64,000 bases of DNA from Spongiactinospora sp. TRM90649 (GCF_029382225.1 NZ_JARLTC010000030.1:94198-158197), one strand, 5' to 3'. Shown: positions 7,186 to 16,281, numbered from the stretch's first letter. The notes: generated by a model from the letters alone, not told the origin. Program-made: numbers and translations.

Positions 7186-9399
7186 ATGTCAAGCGACGGT
7201 GTCGCGTATCTGCGCTCGGCCGGGGTCGGGTTCGCGGTGGACCTGACCACTCCGGTGCCGACCGTGCTGCACTGGGGCGAGGATCTCGGTGAACTCTCCG
7301 AGGAAGGGCTCGCCACGCTCGCGCTGACCGGTGGCCCCGCCGTGCCGATCAACTCGATCGACGTGCCCAGGCTGCTCTCGGTCTGGCCCACGGAGTTCGA
7401 GGGCTGGGCGGGCACGCCGGGGCATTCGGGGCACCGGGGCGGCACCGCCACCACCCCCCGGCCGCGTCTGGCCAGGTCGGAGGTGCGCGACCTGCCCGGC
7501 GGGGGCGGCGAGCTGGTGCTGATGCTCGACGACGACATCTCCGATCTCGACATCAAGCTCACATACCGGCTGGACGCCTTCGGGGTGCTGGCCGTCCGGG
7601 CCCGCCTCACCGCGCGCCATCCGGAGCATCACCACGGCGAGGAGCGCTACGACCTCACGGGGGTGACGACCCAGCTCCCGCTCCCCCGGCGCGCCTCGGA
7701 GGTGCTCGACTTCACCGGCCGGTGGCTCAGGGAGCGTTCCCCGCAGCGCCGTCCGCTCACGCATGGCGCGCACGTCCGCGAGGTCCGCCGGGGCAAGCCG
7801 GGGACCGACTCGCCGTTCCTGCTGGCCGCGGGCGTGCCCGGGTTCGGGTTCCGGGCGGGCGAGGTCTGGGGCCTGCACGTCGGCTGGAGCGGTGACCAGC
7901 GCTACCTGGCCGAGGCGCTGCCGGAGGGCGCGGGCGCGCATGGCGGGGCGATCGGCGGCGGCGAGCTGCTGCGCCCCGGCGAGGTACGGCTCGGCCCCGG
8001 CGAGTTCTACGAGACCCCGACCTGCTACTTCGCCTGGTCAGCCGACGGGCTGGACGGCCTGGCCCACCGCTTCCACCGCCTGCTGCGGGCCCGCCCCGGC
8101 CACCCCGTCTCGCCCCGGCCGCTTCTGCTGAACACCTGGGAAGCCGTCTACTTCGACCACGACCTGGACCGGCTGCTCAAGCTGACCGACCTGGCCGCGA
8201 AGGTGGGCGTCGAGCGGGTGGTGCTGGACGACGGCTGGTTCCGGGGCCGCCGCGACGACACCGCCGGGCTCGGCGACTGGTTCGTGGACGAGACGGTCTG
8301 GCCCAACGGGCTGTCCCCGTTCGTCGATCGGGTACACGAGCTGGGCATGCAGTTCGGGCTCTGGTTCGAGCCAGAGATGGTGAACCTCGACTCCGACGTG
8401 GCGCGCGACCACCCGGAGTGGATCCTCGCCCCGACGGAGGGGCTCGGGCCGCCGTCCCGGCACCAGTACGTGCTGAACGTCGCCGACGACGACGCGTGGG
8501 AGTACCTGCTCGGGCGGATGGACTCGCTGGTCACCGAGTACGGCATCGACTACATCAAGTGGGACCACAACCGCGAGCTGCACGAGGCGGTGCGGCGCAG
8601 GCCGGGGGGCCGCGACCGTCCGGGGGTCCGGGCTCAGACGCTCGCCGCCTACCGGCTGATGGACGCGCTGCGCGCCCGGCATCCCAACCTGGAGATCGAG
8701 TCGTGCGCCAGCGGCGGCGGGCGGATCGACCTCGGCGTGCTGCGCCGCACCGACCGGGTGTGGGCGTCGGACTCCAGCGACCCGGTCGAGCGGCAGGCGA
8801 TCCAGCGCTGGACCGGCCAGCTCCTGCCGCTGGAGCTGATCGGCGCGCACTTCGGCACGGAGCGCGCGCCGAGCACGCGCCGGTTCACCAGCGACACCTT
8901 CCGTCTGATCACCGCGCTGTTCGGGCACGCGGGCATCGAGCAGGACCTCGGCAAACTCACTCCCGAGCAGCTCGCCAAGGTGACCACGTGGGCGAACATG
9001 TACAAGGAGTTCCGCCCGCTGCTGCACAGCGGCGAGGTCGTGCGCGCCGACCTGCAGGACGAGCGGGAGTTCCTGCACGGCGTACTCGCGCCGGGGTGCG
9101 CCGCCGCGCTGTACTGCTGGGCCCGCACGGGCACCTCGCCCGACCTCCAGCACGGCCGGGTGGCGCTGCCGGGGCTGGTGCCGTCGCACGACTACCGGGT
9201 GCGGATCCGCACCGACCTCGGGCCGTTCAGTGCCCGGCACCGGTTCCCCCCTGCCTGGGTGTCGGCGGCCCTGGCGGGGTGGATCGACGTGCCGGGCCCG
9301 GTCCTGACCAGGGCGGGCCTGCCGATGCCCACGCTCGACCCGCAGCAGGCGATGCTGATCGAGGTGCGCAGGGCGGGCATCGGGGGGCGTGCGGGCTGA
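7186..9399 (+). CDS. Alpha-galactosidase, glycoside hydrolase family 36
   Basis: Protein of 737 residues with the GH36 layout: an N-terminal beta-supersandwich (about 1-310), a TIM barrel (VVLDDGWFRGRRDDTAGLGD, FGLWFEPEMVNLDSDVARDH) and a C-terminal beta domain. The nucleophile is Asp460 in YIKWDHNREL and the acid/base is Asp529 in VWASDSSDPVER. It should hydrolyse terminal alpha-1,6-galactose from melibiose- or raffinose-type sugars. No signal peptide is present, so it acts in the cytoplasm on imported oligosaccharides. AAGGAGG lies 9 bases before the ATG, which rules out longer upstream starts. No transporter is adjacent; galactokinase, which would use the product, is 25 kb away. Confidence 0.95.
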   Translation: MSSDGVAYLRSAGVGFAVDLTTPVPTVLHWGEDLGELSEEGLATLALTGGPAVPINSIDVPRLLSVWPTEFEGWAGTPGHSGHRGGTATTPRPRLARSEVRDLPGGGGELVLMLDDDISDLDIKLTYRLDAFGVLAVRARLTARHPEHHHGEERYDLTGVTTQLPLPRRASEVLDFTGRWLRERSPQRRPLTHGAHVREVRRGKPGTDSPFLLAAGVPGFGFRAGEVWGLHVGWSGDQRYLAEALPEGAGAHGGAIGGGELLRPGEVRLGPGEFYETPTCYFAWSADGLDGLAHRFHRLLRARPGHPVSPRPLLLNTWEAVYFDHDLDRLLKLTDLAAKVGVERVVLDDGWFRGRRDDTAGLGDWFVDETVWPNGLSPFVDRVHELGMQFGLWFEPEMVNLDSDVARDHPEWILAPTEGLGPPSRHQYVLNVADDDAWEYLLGRMDSLVTEYGIDYIKWDHNRELHEAVRRRPGGRDRPGVRAQTLAAYRLMDALRARHPNLEIESCASGGGRIDLGVLRRTDRVWASDSSDPVERQAIQRWTGQLLPLELIGAHFGTERAPSTRRFTSDTFRLITALFGHAGIEQDLGKLTPEQLAKVTTWANMYKEFRPLLHSGEVVRADLQDEREFLHGVLAPGCAAALYCWARTGTSPDLQHGRVALPGLVPSHDYRVRIRTDLGPFSARHRFPPAWVSAALAGWIDVPGPVLTRAGLPMPTLDPQQAMLIEVRRAGIGGRAG

Positions 9400-9408
9400 C
9401 CCGAGAGG

Positions 9409-9672
9409 TCAGGACGGCCCGCCGTCGGCCGAGGGGGCGTCCGATTCGGCCGCCCCCTGCGGCACGACCGGAGCCCGGCCCGCCTGCCGCGCCCCGGCCC
9501 CCTCCGACACCCACCCCGGATCCACGTCCGGCGCGCGATCCTCGAGCAGCCATCCGGCGGCGCCGATGATGGCTCCGGCGAGCAGCACCAGCCGCAGGGC
9601 CGTGGTCGCGCCCGCCCAGGGGCGGCGGCCCTCCATGAGCCGCCGCCCGAACGGCGGCAGCAGCGCGATCAT
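9409..9672 (-). CDS. Small membrane protein of unknown function
   Basis: Possible 87-residue product with a basic N-terminus (LLPPFGRRLMEGRRPW), one membrane helix (ALRLVLLAGAIIGAAGWLL) and an acidic, Pro/Gly-rich tail. It lies between the convergent end of the alpha-galactosidase gene and the end of the TetR gene. No clear ribosome site precedes the ATG. Codon composition fits a real gene, but there is no family match, so it could be a chance frame. Confidence 0.45.
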   Translation of the reverse strand: MIALLPPFGRRLMEGRRPWAGATTALRLVLLAGAIIGAAGWLLEDRAPDVDPGWVSEGAGARQAGRAPVVPQGAAESDAPSADGGPS

Positions 9673-9759
9673 CGCCAGGGATGCCCGACCGACGCCGCGC
9701 GTGAGACGTTCAGCCCGCCCCGAGGACCGCCCAAAAGGCCGCCCCGGAGGCCACTTCCG

Positions 9760-10329
9760 TCACCTCTCCAGCCGGAGGCCGGTCATCACCAGTTCGAGGA
9801 GGCGCTCCACGCGCGCCGTGTCTCCGCCGGTGCGTTCGCCGACCCAGGCGACCCCGCCGGCCAGGGCGAGCACGTCGTCGGGATCCACCTCCGCGCGCAC
9901 GGCCCCGGCCCGCTGCGCCGCGACGACCAGGCCCGCCGCCGCGTCGCGCATCCGGTGACAGGAGGCGTACAGCCGGGAGTCCTCGTCCGCCATGGTGGTC
10001 ATGACGGAGTCGGGCAGGCCCCGGTAGATGAACGCGCGGGCGGTGAGACGGCCCAGCCAGCGGGTGAGGGCCTCGCCGGGCGGGTGCGCGCGCAGCAGTT
10101 CCTCCGTCTCCGCCGCCAGGGACTCGAAGCGGTCGTGAAGCAGCGCCTCCAGCAGGTCGTCCCGGGTCGGGAAGTGCCGGTAGAGGGTGCCGATGCCCAC
10201 CCCGCAGCGGCGGGCGATCTCCTCAAGGGACGCGTCGGTCCCGTGCTCGGTGAACATCTCGTGCGCGGTGGCCAGCAGTTTCTCGTAGTTGCGGCGGGCG
10301 TCGGCGCGCATCGGACGGGACGAGCTCAT
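9760..10329 (-). CDS. TetR family transcriptional repressor
   Basis: Protein of 189 residues. The N-terminal TetR helix-turn-helix is at about residues 11-57 (ARRNYEKLLATAHEMFTEHG, SLEEIARRCGVGIGTLYRHF), and the rest is a helical ligand-binding domain. AGGAG lies 7 bases before the ATG at 10329; longer in-frame starts would run through the operator region. It is divergent from an F420-dependent oxidoreductase gene. Two copies of a CGGAGGcacCCTCCG palindrome lie between them, so it probably represses both itself and the oxidoreductase and releases in the presence of an unknown ligand. Confidence 0.93.
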   Translation of the reverse strand: MSSSRPMRADARRNYEKLLATAHEMFTEHGTDASLEEIARRCGVGIGTLYRHFPTRDDLLEALLHDRFESLAAETEELLRAHPPGEALTRWLGRLTARAFIYRGLPDSVMTTMADEDSRLYASCHRMRDAAAGLVVAAQRAGAVRAEVDPDDVLALAGGVAWVGERTGGDTARVERLLELVMTGLRLER

Positions 10330-10349
10330 GGACGGCTCCTTGACAAAAG

Positions 10350-10390
10350 CGGAGGCACCCTCCGAAACTTGCATCCGGAGGCACCCTCAG
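10350..10390. promoter_or_regulatory. Double palindromic operator between TetR and LLM oxidoreductase genes
   Basis: A perfect palindrome CGGAGGcacCCTCCG occupies 10350-10364. A near copy, CGGAGGcacCCTCAG, occupies 10376-10390. They are 26 bp apart, on nearly the same helix face spacing for two dimers, and sit in the 78-bp divergent promoter region. This is the expected location and form of TetR-family sites. Confidence 0.75.
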
Positions 10391-10407
10391 CTTAACGGGA
10401 GCGACAG

Positions 10408-11301
10408 ATGGAACTGGGTTCGATCGGCGTGTGGACGTGGGCGTTCGACGAGCAGCCGTGGCACACGGCACGGGAGGCGGTGGCCGAGATCGAGGACCTC
10501 GGCTACGGCACGGTCTGGTTCGGGGAGGGCAGGGGCCGCGACTCCACCACGCAGGCGGCGCTGATGCTGTCGGCCACCCGCCGGATCGTGGTGGCCCCCG
10601 GCGTGGCCAACATCTACCGGCACGAACCAGGCACTCTCGCCCAGAGCGAGCGCACGCTGAACGAGGCGTTCCCCGGCCGGTTCCTGCTCGGGCTCGGCGT
10701 GGGCGCGGAGACCCTCGCCACGAGCGTGGGCAAGACGTGGCGCCCGCCGATCGAGGCCATGCGCGACTTCCTCGACCGGATGGACACGGCGACGCTCACC
10801 GCCCCGGCGGCACCGGCGCCGCCCCGCCGGGTGCTCGCGGCGCTGGGCCCGAAGATGCTCGCCCTCTCCGCGGAGCGGACCTGGGGCGCGCATCCGTTCC
10901 TGCTCCCGCTGGAGCACACCGCGCACGCGCGGAAGATCGTCGGGCCGGACGCGCTGCTGGCCGTCCACCAGGCCGTCGCGTTGCACAAGGATCCCGCGAC
11001 CGCGCGGGGCATCGCCCGCCAGATGATCGCCCAGTGGATCGCGCACGTCCAGGTCGTCCCATCGCGCTGGAACGTCGTGCGCGACCTGCTGGGATTCGAC
11101 GACTCCGACCTCGCCGACGGCGGCAGCGACCGGCTGGTCGCCGCGATGGTCGCGCACGGCGATCTGGACACGGTCGCCGAACGGGTGCGGGCGCAGCTCG
11201 CGGCCGGGGCGGACCACGTGTGCGTGGGCGTGGCGACAGAAGATCCGAAACCCGCCCTCGCCCTGGCTGAGCTGCGCGAACTCGCGTCCGCGCTGCTGTG
11301 A
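10408..11301 (+). CDS. F420-dependent LLM-class oxidoreductase
   Basis: Protein of 297 residues with the luciferase-like TIM-barrel fold of the actinobacterial F420 family (TIGR03620-like). Seen are GVWTWAFDEQPWHTAREAVA, EIEDLGYGTVWFGEGRGRDS, VVAPGVANIYRHEPGTLAQS and FPGRFLLGLGVGAE. Such enzymes use reduced deazaflavin F420 to reduce, or F420 to oxidise, various small molecules; the substrate here cannot be read from sequence. The gene is divergent from a TetR regulator with two operator copies just upstream, so it is probably induced by a xenobiotic or metabolite. Confidence 0.9.
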   Translation: MELGSIGVWTWAFDEQPWHTAREAVAEIEDLGYGTVWFGEGRGRDSTTQAALMLSATRRIVVAPGVANIYRHEPGTLAQSERTLNEAFPGRFLLGLGVGAETLATSVGKTWRPPIEAMRDFLDRMDTATLTAPAAPAPPRRVLAALGPKMLALSAERTWGAHPFLLPLEHTAHARKIVGPDALLAVHQAVALHKDPATARGIARQMIAQWIAHVQVVPSRWNVVRDLLGFDDSDLADGGSDRLVAAMVAHGDLDTVAERVRAQLAAGADHVCVGVATEDPKPALALAELRELASALL

Positions 11302-11316
11302 GCGGGGGGCCGGCGA

Positions 11317-11347
11317 TTGACCTCGATATTACTTGAGGTTGCACACT
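11317..11347 (+). promoter_or_regulatory. SoxR/MerR-type promoter of the DHA2 transporter
   Basis: TTGACC (11317-11322) is a good -35. A SoxR-like dyad CCTCGATATTACTTGAGG lies at 11321-11338 and matches 14 of 18 bases of the classical enterobacterial SoxR box. A weak -10 (CACACT) at 11342-11347 gives the 19-bp spacer typical of MerR/SoxR-activated promoters. Transcription would then begin about at 11354, the proposed GTG start, which would make the mRNA leaderless. No MerR-family gene is in the window. Confidence 0.6.
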
Positions 11348-11353
11348 GACGGA

Positions 11354-12787
11354 GTGCGAAAAAATCCGATCCTGGTCTTGGCGACCGTGCTGCTGTCGAG
11401 CGTGTGCCTGCCCATCACCCTGACCGGCGCGTCCATCGCGCTCTCCCCGATCACCGCCGACCTCGGCGCGGACCTCGCCGCCGTCCAGTGGGTGGTGAAC
11501 GGCTACAACGCGACCTTCGCCGGGTTCATGCTGGCCGGCGGCTCACTCGCCGACCTGTTCGGCCGCAGGCGCGTCTACGCCGCCGGGGTCGGCCTGTTCG
11601 CCGCCGGCGGGCTGGTCAGCGCCTTCGCGGGAGACATCCTGCTGCTCAACCTGGCCCGCGCCGCCGCCGGGATCGGGGCCGCCGCCGCCGGCGCCGCCGG
11701 TGGCGCGCTGCTCGCGGCCTCCTTCCACGGGGCCGCCCGCACGCGGGTGTTCGGCCTGTTCGGCACCACGCTCGGCCTCGGGCTGGCCTTCGGGCCGAGC
11801 ATCTCCGGCCTGATCGTCGACGCTTACGGCTGGCGGGCCGTGTTCGGCTCCACCGCCGTGGCCGGTCTCCTGGTGCTCTTCCTGGTCCCGCTGCTGCCGG
11901 AGTCCAGGGATCCGGGCGACCGGCGGCTGGACCTGCCCGGCATGATCACCTTCACCGGCGCGCTGGTGCTGCTGATCGCCGGCTTCGTCGAGGGCCCCTC
12001 GCTCGGCTGGGACTCCCCGGTCGTCCTGACGGCCTTCGCCGCCTTCGCCGTCCTGTTCACGGCCTTCGTGGTGATCGAGCGCCGGGCTGCGCATCCGATG
12101 CTGGACCTCCAGTTGCTCGCCGGGCGCAGGTTCCTCGGCGTCAGCCTGGCGGCGGGCGCGATCGTGTGCGTGCTCGTCCCGCTGCTGGTCTACCTGCCGT
12201 CGTACCTGACCGCCGTGCTCGGCATGACGCCGGGGCAGGCCGGGATCACGCTGATCGTGCTCACCGGGCCGACACTGGTGCTGCCCACGCTGACCGGGTT
12301 GGCCGCGCGGTGGGTCCCGCCGTCCGCGATCGTGCTGGCGGCGGTGGCGCTGTCCGGCGTGGGCGCGGTGTGGCTGACCACGATCGGCCCCGGGGCGAGC
12401 ACGGCGTCGATCGCCGGGCCGATGCTCACCATCGGCGCGGGCATGGGCATGTCCATCGGGCTGGTGGACGGCATCGCGATCAGCAGCGCCCCGGCCGGGC
12501 GCGTGGGCACCGCCGGGGGCATGTTCAACACCTTCCGCCTGGTCTCGGAGACCATCGCGATCGCGGTGTTCGGCGCGGTCATCGCCGCCGTCACCGGGGA
12601 CCGCCTGGCCGGTCCGGCCTTCACCGACGGCATGCACGCGGTGCTGTGGTCGATGGCGGGCCTGTCCCTGGTGACGCTGGTGGCCGTCGCCGTGCTGCTG
12701 CGGCCGGGGCCGTCCGGCGAGCGCCGGGAGGAGCCCGCCGGCGACCTGGCCGTAAGCCCGGCGCAGGACGGCGCGGGCCGGACGTGA
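11354..12787 (+). CDS. MFS multidrug exporter, DHA2 (14-helix) family
   Basis: Protein of about 477 residues, strongly hydrophobic with some 14 predicted helices. Motif A is seen as GGSLADLFGRRRVYAAGVGL and the DHA2-type motif C as LGLAFGPSISGLIVDAYGWR. It should export hydrophobic drugs or metabolites by proton antiport. GTG at 11354 is chosen because homologous proteins start with this segment (RKNPILVLATVLLSS) and the SoxR-like promoter predicts transcription starting there; TTG codons at 11333 and 11339 lie inside the operator. The stop overlaps the start of the IclR-family regulator gene (GTGA), so the two are cotranscribed. Confidence 0.9.
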   Translation: MRKNPILVLATVLLSSVCLPITLTGASIALSPITADLGADLAAVQWVVNGYNATFAGFMLAGGSLADLFGRRRVYAAGVGLFAAGGLVSAFAGDILLLNLARAAAGIGAAAAGAAGGALLAASFHGAARTRVFGLFGTTLGLGLAFGPSISGLIVDAYGWRAVFGSTAVAGLLVLFLVPLLPESRDPGDRRLDLPGMITFTGALVLLIAGFVEGPSLGWDSPVVLTAFAAFAVLFTAFVVIERRAAHPMLDLQLLAGRRFLGVSLAAGAIVCVLVPLLVYLPSYLTAVLGMTPGQAGITLIVLTGPTLVLPTLTGLAARWVPPSAIVLAAVALSGVGAVWLTTIGPGASTASIAGPMLTIGAGMGMSIGLVDGIAISSAPAGRVGTAGGMFNTFRLVSETIAIAVFGAVIAAVTGDRLAGPAFTDGMHAVLWSMAGLSLVTLVAVAVLLRPGPSGERREEPAGDLAVSPAQDGAGRT

Positions 12788-13533
12788 CGGCCGCCATGCG
12801 AAACGTGGTCAACGCGCTGCGGGTGCTCGAACAGCTCGCCGCCCGCCAGCCCGCCGGGGTCAGCGGGCTGGCCAGGACCGTCGGGCTGCCGAAGAGCACC
12901 GTGCAGCGCTGCCTGCGCACCCTGCACGAGGCCGGCTGGATCCGCCCGTCGGGTGACGAGGTCACCCGGTGGGTGCTGACCGCCAGGGCCCTGCACGTCG
13001 GACGGCGCGCGACCAGCGAGCTCGCACTGCGCGACGCCGCCCGCCCGGTGCTGGAACGCCTGCGCGCGCTGACCGGTCACACCGTCCACCTCGGCGTCCC
13101 CGACGGCGACGCCGTGGTGCTGGTCGAACGGCTGGAGGCCGGCGAGCCGCTGCGGATCGCGCTGCCGCTCGGCGTCCGGCTCCCGCTGCACGCGTCGGCC
13201 AGCGGCAAGGCGGTGCTCGCGCACCACCCGACGGCGACGGTCGAGCACCTGCTGGCGGCCGGGCTCGACGGCTACACCCAGGCGACGGTGACCGACCCCG
13301 CGCAGGTGCTGGCCGAGCTGGCCGAGGTCAAGGAGCGCGGCTACGCCGACGACCGCGGGGAATGGCGCTCCGACATCGCGGCGGTGGCCGCCGCCGTGCT
13401 CTCGGACGGCGGGCCGGTGGCCGCCCTCGGCGTCTCCGCCCGCCCCGGCCGGATGCGCGACCGGCTGCGCCCGGAGTACGGCCGGCTGGTCCGCCAGGCC
13501 GCCGCGACCCTGACGACCGCCCTCGACCCTTGA
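12784..13533 (+). CDS. IclR family transcriptional regulator
   Basis: Protein of 249 residues. The N-terminal winged HTH (residues about 8-65: NALRVLEQLAARQPAGVSGL, LPKSTVQRCLRTLHEAGWIR) is followed by an IclR effector domain (SASGKAVLAHHP, DRGEWRSDIAAVAAAVL, VAALGVSARPGRM). The GTG start overlaps the transporter stop by 4 bases; an ATG four codons later is an alternative. Coupling with the DHA2 exporter suggests control of that gene or of a nearby catabolic gene. IclR proteins usually bind small acids as effectors. Confidence 0.92.
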   Translation: MTAAMRNVVNALRVLEQLAARQPAGVSGLARTVGLPKSTVQRCLRTLHEAGWIRPSGDEVTRWVLTARALHVGRRATSELALRDAARPVLERLRALTGHTVHLGVPDGDAVVLVERLEAGEPLRIALPLGVRLPLHASASGKAVLAHHPTATVEHLLAAGLDGYTQATVTDPAQVLAELAEVKERGYADDRGEWRSDIAAVAAAVLSDGGPVAALGVSARPGRMRDRLRPEYGRLVRQAAATLTTALDP

Positions 13534-13605
13534 TCGTCGAACGCGTTGACGGCGGCATCCGCACCGAGCATGATCGTCACGAAGGCCGACCGAAGGCGGA
13601 TGCTC

Positions 13606-14778
13606 ATGAGCGGAAATGGTTCTGGGCTCGGTAACACGCTCGGTTCATATCCTGCGAGTCCCGGCAGGCGGCTGGCGATCGGCCTGATGCTGCTCGGGGT
13701 GGCGCTGATCCTCGGCGTCCCCGGCATCCGGGGCATCGCGCTGGCCTGGTCCCTCGACCCGTGGGAGGACGTGCCGAAGCCGCTGCTCATCCCGGCGGCC
13801 CTGGCGATCTTCGCCGGGATCTACGCCGTGGTCTTCCTCTCCGGCGCCTGGCGACGCCGGGGCGAGCGCTTCGAGCTGTACGACGGCGGTTTCGTCCGGG
13901 AGGCGGGCGGGCGTCGCGAGGTGTTCGCGTGGGAGGACATCGAGACCGCGATCGCCCTGCGCGAGACGGTCAGCGGGCTCCGGCGCCTGCTGGGCCACGA
14001 GTTCACCGCCGAGGTCGTCGGGACCGACGGGCGTGTGGTCCGGATGGACGGGCTGACGCCCCACGTGGAGGTGCTGGGCCCGGTGATCGCCGAGCGGGCC
14101 GCCGCCGCGTTCCGCGCCAAGGTGCCCCGCGACCTGGACTCGGGCAAGATCGTGCGGTTCGGCCCCGCCGTGGCGGTGAACCGCGAGGCGCTGTACGCCG
14201 GAGGCATGAAGTTCCCCTGGGCGCGATTACCCGAGCTGAAGCGGGATCCGCTGCGCCTGGACCTCGGGCAGGACCGTTTCGTCCCGCTGACCCCCAATCA
14301 CCTGGACGTGTTCGAGGAGCTGCTCCCCCGGCTGATGATCGCCCGCCCGGTCCCGCCGGGCGGAGGCTACGAGGCCAGCCCGGAGACTCCACCCGCACGC
14401 CCCGAGGAGAACAGCGCGGGATGCATGCTCATCCTGCTCGGGGCGATGGGCCTGGCGGGCCTGGCGGGCGCGCTGATGCTGTTCCTGATCGATCCGCTGG
14501 AACCGGACTTCGCCTGGTTCGCGGGCACGCTGGTCGCCTCGCCGTTCATCTGCCTCGGCTCGTGGTGGCTGCTGAGACGCCCCACCTGGTGGGGCTGGCT
14601 GGTGTCGGTGGGCGCGCTGGCCGCCCTCGTCTACGCCCTGCTCTTCACCGGAACGTTCGACGACGGCATGGCCGTCAAGCTGCTGGCGGCCACCCCGGTG
14701 GCACTGGGCCTGGTCATGCTGCTGCGACCGCCGGTGATCATGTACTACATGAGCGGGCGGAGGCGTGCTCGAAGGTGA
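13606..14778 (+). CDS. Multi-pass membrane protein with PH-like cytoplasmic domain, unknown function
   Basis: Protein of about 390 residues. Two N-terminal membrane helices (RLAIGLMLLGVALILGVPGI, LLIPAALAIFAGIYAVVFLS) precede a soluble domain of about 170 residues (RRGERFELYDGGFVREAGGR, EVFAWEDIETAIALRETV). That domain has the strand pattern of bacterial PH-like (DUF6585-type) domains. Four more helices end the protein. The ATG at 13606 is preferred because GAAGGCGG has proper spacing to it and abuts the ATG two codons earlier. Codon 208 (14227-14229) is a rare TTA. The role is unknown; the DUF assignment is tentative. Confidence 0.78.
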   Translation: MSGNGSGLGNTLGSYPASPGRRLAIGLMLLGVALILGVPGIRGIALAWSLDPWEDVPKPLLIPAALAIFAGIYAVVFLSGAWRRRGERFELYDGGFVREAGGRREVFAWEDIETAIALRETVSGLRRLLGHEFTAEVVGTDGRVVRMDGLTPHVEVLGPVIAERAAAAFRAKVPRDLDSGKIVRFGPAVAVNREALYAGGMKFPWARLPELKRDPLRLDLGQDRFVPLTPNHLDVFEELLPRLMIARPVPPGGGYEASPETPPARPEENSAGCMLILLGAMGLAGLAGALMLFLIDPLEPDFAWFAGTLVASPFICLGSWWLLRRPTWWGWLVSVGALAALVYALLFTGTFDDGMAVKLLAATPVALGLVMLLRPPVIMYYMSGRRRARR

Positions 14779-14970
14779 GGATGGCCGCGCCGCCTCACTC
14801 GCCGGCACGACCGCGCCCACGACAAGGCGATCGCGGGGGTGAGCGCGGGGGTGAGCGCGGTGGCGGCCCCGGTGTTCGACGTCTCGGGACGGGTGGCGGG
14901 GGCGCGGCCCGCTCGATCAGCCAGGCGATCGGCCACCGGGGCGGGCGCGGCTGAGCCCCGGCGCGGGACG

Positions 14971-16176
14971 TCAGGCGGGCAGGCGCAGGTCGGCGAACAC
15001 GCCCCGGTGGTCGGTGCCCGGCACGTCGAGGATCTCGACCTGCCGCACGGTCACCGAACGGTCGGCCAGGATGTGGTCGATGGTGATCATCGGGGGGATG
15101 TCCCGGTTGGCCGGCCACGTCGGGGTCAGGCCCTTGCCCGCCTGGTCCGCGGCGTCCAGGTAACCCCTGGCGAGCACGTCGCGCAGCGCCCGGTGGTCCA
15201 GGCTGGCGTTGAAGTCGCCCGCCAGCACGCGCACCACCTGCGGGGACGCGGACGGGAGCGCGGCCAGGCCGTCCTTCCACTCGCGCAGGCGGCGGCCCAG
15301 CGGCGTGAACGGGTGCACGGCCACGACCTCAACCGGGACCCCCGGCGCGAGCGTCAGCGTTGCCGCGGGCATGTTGTGCCCGACCGGCGTGAACAGGCCC
15401 TCGCGCGGGGCCAGCGGACGGGCGGCGAAGAGCCCACTGCCGGACGCGCCCGCCGCGGCCTGGAGCACCCGGTACGGCATCAGCTCGGCGAGACCGGCGG
15501 CGTCCAGCGCCGTCACCATCTCGGGGGTCAGCTCCAGGGCGCTGAACACCTCCGGCCGGTACTTCCTGACCAGCTCGACGACCGCGCGCGGGTCGGCCTG
15601 GCCGTACATCACGTTGAGCGCGAGCACACGCAGCGGTGTACCCTCCGCGCGGCCACGCGTCGCGGCGTCCCCCGTGGGGGCCGCCGCCGTCCCGGAGGAG
15701 GCGGACGCGTCGCTCAGCGCACGCGGCAACACGCAGCTCACCAGGACGGCACAGGCCAGCAACACGACCACACCCTGCGCACGCCGCCGGGCCACCAGCA
15801 GGAGCACCCCGAGCAACGCCGCCCCGAGCGCAGCGTACGGCGTCAGCGTGATCACCGACGTGACCATGGACCCCCGCTCCAGCCCGGTCCCCCTGACCAC
15901 CGCCCATCCCACCGGCACCACGACGAGCCCCCAGGCAACCCACCGCACCCGCCGCCGCCGAACGGACCTGCCACGCTCCCCCGCCCCGGCGCCCCCCATC
16001 ACTCCGTCGCCAGCCACGCCACCGCCGACCGCCGCTCTGCGGTCCACCGCCCGGCCATCCCCCGACCCGCCGCCGGCCGCTCCGCCGGCGATCGGCGGCC
16101 TGTCGTCGGCCGCTTCGGCGGCAGGCGTCGGTTCGGTGTCGTCCGCCGTGCCGTTGGGCGGTTCCGCAACGCTCAC
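14971..16176 (-). CDS. Membrane-anchored endonuclease/exonuclease/phosphatase (EEP) family protein
   Basis: Protein of 401 residues. A low-complexity Ala/Gly/Asp N-terminus (about 1-75) is followed by three membrane helices (RWVAWGLVVVPVGWAVVRG, VITLTPYAALGAALLGVLLL, GVVVLLACAVLVSCVL). An EEP domain from about residue 180 should face outward. It has LRVLALNVMYGQADPR, SALELTPEMV, VAVHPFTPL, GDFNASLDH, MITIDHILAD and GTDHRGVFADL, matching the DNase I-like metal and catalytic Asn/His/Asp motifs. Substrates of the family range from nucleic acids to phospholipids; the extracellular location favours nucleic acid or phospholipid turnover. GTG start with AAGGACGGG upstream. The short gap to the upstream gene (14779-14970) shows no gene. 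Confidence 0.88.
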   Translation of the reverse strand: MSVAEPPNGTADDTEPTPAAEAADDRPPIAGGAAGGGSGDGRAVDRRAAVGGGVAGDGVMGGAGAGERGRSVRRRRVRWVAWGLVVVPVGWAVVRGTGLERGSMVTSVITLTPYAALGAALLGVLLLVARRRAQGVVVLLACAVLVSCVLPRALSDASASSGTAAAPTGDAATRGRAEGTPLRVLALNVMYGQADPRAVVELVRKYRPEVFSALELTPEMVTALDAAGLAELMPYRVLQAAAGASGSGLFAARPLAPREGLFTPVGHNMPAATLTLAPGVPVEVVAVHPFTPLGRRLREWKDGLAALPSASPQVVRVLAGDFNASLDHRALRDVLARGYLDAADQAGKGLTPTWPANRDIPPMITIDHILADRSVTVRQVEILDVPGTDHRGVFADLRLPA

Positions 16177-16281
16177 CCCGTACCCCGTCCTTTCGCTCTT
16201 TGATAACCCCCGCCCGACCCTAAGCGGCGATATCGGACGCGGTGTGCGGGGTATGTGCAGCTTTCGTGGAGGTCCGTCGAC

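Noticed and set aside
14839..16203. Long plus-strand frames opposite the EEP-domain gene
   Set aside because: The translation is low-complexity Arg/Pro/His without motifs; the minus strand has complete EEP motifs.
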